DNA from: JAIOQA01 sp035493675
GTDB lineage: Bacteria > Myxococcota_A > Polyangia > Haliangiales > Haliangiaceae
Assembly (NCBI GenBank): GCA_035493675.1
Contig: DATJIA010000441.1
Coordinates: 1-25,219 of the forward strand
Direction of reading: 5' to 3'
Length of the DNA stretch: 25,219 bases
The translations under genes were made by a program, and so were the position numbers. The notes beneath the pieces are model-generated. The model did not search any database and was not told where the DNA came from. It saw only the letters and a list, made by a program, of their open reading frames with translations. Positions 23,815 to 25,219 of the stretch are shown in pieces. Each line of letters starts with the position of its first letter. Position 1 is the stretch's first letter.

Positions 23815-24525
23815 ATGGAACGAACGCTGTCCCTTCGTGATGCGCGCCGTTTGGACGCGCGCGCGCCGCTGCCGCTCGACGCGGCCTCGCCGATCGCGAT
23901 CAAGCGCGACGTGCACGACTTCGAGATCGCCGCCGACGCGGCCGGGTTCGCGCGCGCGTTCAAGGACGTCGTGATCGATCCCGAGATCATGTTCGGCTTG
24001 ATCCGCGTGCGGCGACCCGAGGCGCGCGCGGGACGCGACTTCGCGATCGGCGAGCGCTTCCAGGGCTGCTTCAGCCTGGAGCGCGCGCTGCTCGGCGCGC
24101 TCGAGCGCGGCGGCTTCGGTCGCGCCAAGCGCGCGGCGGCGGTGTTGTGCGCGCGGCCGGCGATCGCGCGCGCGATCACGTGGATCGAGGACGCGATGCT
24201 CAGCGACTACGCCGAGATCGAGGAGCTCGATCTCGAGCCCGCGCCGGGCTCGCCGTATCGGCTGCGCTATCGCTACCTCGATGGCACGCCGATCGCGGGA
24301 TCGAGCGTGTTCTCCGTCGAGCCGGCCGGCGCGAAGCGCTGCCGCGTGCGCCAGATCTTCGAGTACCAGGAGGTCAACGCGATCGCGCTCGGCACCTTCC
24401 AGCGCTTCGGGCTGAAGTTCCACGATCAGGTCGTGCACATGCAGATCCACGAGGCGGCCGCGCGGCTCGGCGCCGAGGTGCTGCGCTCGACGATCCCCGT
24501 CGAGTACGCGCGGATGGTGCATTGA
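23815..24525 (+). CDS. Conserved protein of unknown function, TetR-controlled
   Basis: 236 aa, ATG 23815 with AAGGAG 8 nt upstream. I do not recognise the family. The fold may be mixed alpha/beta and START/SRPBCC-like, judged from the strands YRLRYRYLDG, SSVFSVEP and CRVRQIFEYQEVN (about 155-190) followed by a C-terminal helix. There is no signal peptide or membrane helix. Its stop overlaps the next gene's ATG by one base (TGATG), so the two are translated together. Divergence from a TetR gene with shared operators suggests induction by a small molecule that this pair may bind or transform. Confidence 0.8.
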   Translation: MERTLSLRDARRLDARAPLPLDAASPIAIKRDVHDFEIAADAAGFARAFKDVVIDPEIMFGLIRVRRPEARAGRDFAIGERFQGCFSLERALLGALERGGFGRAKRAAAVLCARPAIARAITWIEDAMLSDYAEIEELDLEPAPGSPYRLRYRYLDGTPIAGSSVFSVEPAGAKRCRVRQIFEYQEVNAIALGTFQRFGLKFHDQVVHMQIHEAAARLGAEVLRSTIPVEYARMVH

Positions 24526-25219
24526 TGCGCGCGCTCGTGGTCGGCGCCGGCGCGGTCGGGCGAGTGCTCGCGCATCACCTCGCGCGCGGCGGCGCGGACG
24601 TCACGTTCCTCGTCAAGCGGCGTCACGCCGACGAGGCGCGCCGCGGCTTCCCGCTCGCGACCGGCAAGACGTGCGCGATCGTCCGCGCGCGCGTCGTCAC
24701 GGAGAGCGCGGAGCTCGATCCGATCGACGCGATCTTCCTGTGCGTGCCGTCGACGGCGCTCGCCGACGACGCGTGGCTGCGCGCGATCGCGCGCGCGACC
24801 GGCGACGCCAGCATCGTGGCTTTCGGGCCCGGGCTCGACGACGCCGCGCGCGTGACCGACGCGTGCGGCCGCGCGCGCACCGTGATCGGCGCGCTCGGCC
24901 TGATGGCGTGGGCGGTCCCCGCCGGCACCGCGTACTGGGTGCCTCCGCTCGCCGGCGTGTCGCTGACCGGCGACGCGCTGCGCGTCGCGACCATCGCCGC
25001 GGCGCTCGCGCGTGGTGGGCTGCGCGCGAAGGCGCATCGTGATGCCGCCGGCGTCGCCGCGACCGGCGCCGCGCTGCTCGAGTCGATCGCCGCCGGCCTG
25101 CGCGTGGCCGGCTGGAGCCGCCGGATGCTCCGTCGCGATCGCGCGCTGACCGCGCTGGTCGCGTCGTCGGCGCGCGAGGCGATCGCGATCGGCGCGGCCG
25201 CGCGCGACGCGACCCCCCC
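24525..25219 (+). CDS. Ketopantoate reductase-like (PanE/ApbA) NAD(P) oxidoreductase, partial
   Basis: 231 codons are visible; the C-terminus is cut by the window end. The N-terminus (MRALVVGAGAVGRVLAHHLA) carries the Rossmann GxGxxG motif at residues 7-12. AIFLCVPSTAL follows at about 70-80 and a FGPGLDD segment at about 103-109 as in PanE/ApbA-type enzymes. These reduce 2-oxo acids with NADPH. The commonly conserved catalytic Lys and Glu/Asp of the second domain cannot be checked by eye. ATG at 24525 overlaps the preceding stop. The last seven bases are all C at the window edge. Confidence 0.75.
   Translation, partial: MRALVVGAGAVGRVLAHHLARGGADVTFLVKRRHADEARRGFPLATGKTCAIVRARVVTESAELDPIDAIFLCVPSTALADDAWLRAIARATGDASIVAFGPGLDDAARVTDACGRARTVIGALGLMAWAVPAGTAYWVPPLAGVSLTGDALRVATIAAALARGGLRAKAHRDAAGVAATGAALLESIAAGLRVAGWSRRMLRRDRALTALVASSAREAIAIGAAARDATP

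Noticed and set aside
25213..25219. Run of seven C at the window edge
   Set aside because: It lies in frame within the reductase gene and at the window end; it may be coding sequence or an end artefact and carries no clear signal.

Overview
The window is very GC-rich, with almost every third codon position G or C. It carries gene types common in myxobacteria (Myxococcota): a Ser/Thr kinase fused to an NTPase and WD40 propellers, an FHA-domain sigma-54 activator, large STAND-type signalling ATPases, and a winged-helix/BTAD/TPR regulator. I infer a polyangial or Sandaracinus-like myxobacterium. No phylogenetic marker was available to confirm this. The very long ORFs antisense to these genes are composition artefacts.

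Positions 1-15761 form a same-direction (minus-strand) signalling block. In transcription order it contains: a winged-helix/BTAD/TolB-like/TPR regulator; a 1013-aa STAND ATPase; a sterol-desaturase-family membrane oxygenase; a SAM methyltransferase; an FHA/degenerate-GGDEF/sigma-54 activator; a kinase-NTPase-WD40 giant joined to it by an ATGA overlap; a 50-aa Cys/Thr-containing peptide; and a second STAND ATPase running off the window. A second, related 51-aa peptide lies at the other end of the block, transcribed divergently from the BTAD regulator and 17 bp upstream of a cysteine-synthase gene. The two peptides share a leader-like pattern (QT-I/V-R..L ... R-D/E-L..V) and a TGGC motif. They look like RiPP (class I lanthipeptide-type) precursors, each beside a large ATPase regulator. 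No modifying enzyme is visible.

The kinase gene contains two 92%-identical 109-bp palindromic repeats in the same reading frame. One is at its N-terminus and one interrupts its NTPase region. They look like a dispersed element that tolerates insertion into coding DNA.

Positions 15982-19786 hold metabolic and stress genes: cysteine synthase, a truncated haemoglobin with a LysR regulator, a SnoaL-like protein, and an exported tandem AhpD-like (CxxC) protein.

Positions 19787-22400 form an accessory patch. A degraded or ambiguous coding stretch is followed by a DUF4157 protein with two separate HExxH motifs, a possible injection-system effector or toxin-like peptidase. After these come a rho-independent terminator and tRNA-Leu(GAG).

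Positions 22529-25219 hold a CPBP intramembrane protease, then a TetR regulator divergent from a two-gene operon (unknown protein plus a PanE/ApbA-like reductase). The shared TetR control region has two near-perfect 16-bp palindromes spaced two helical turns apart.
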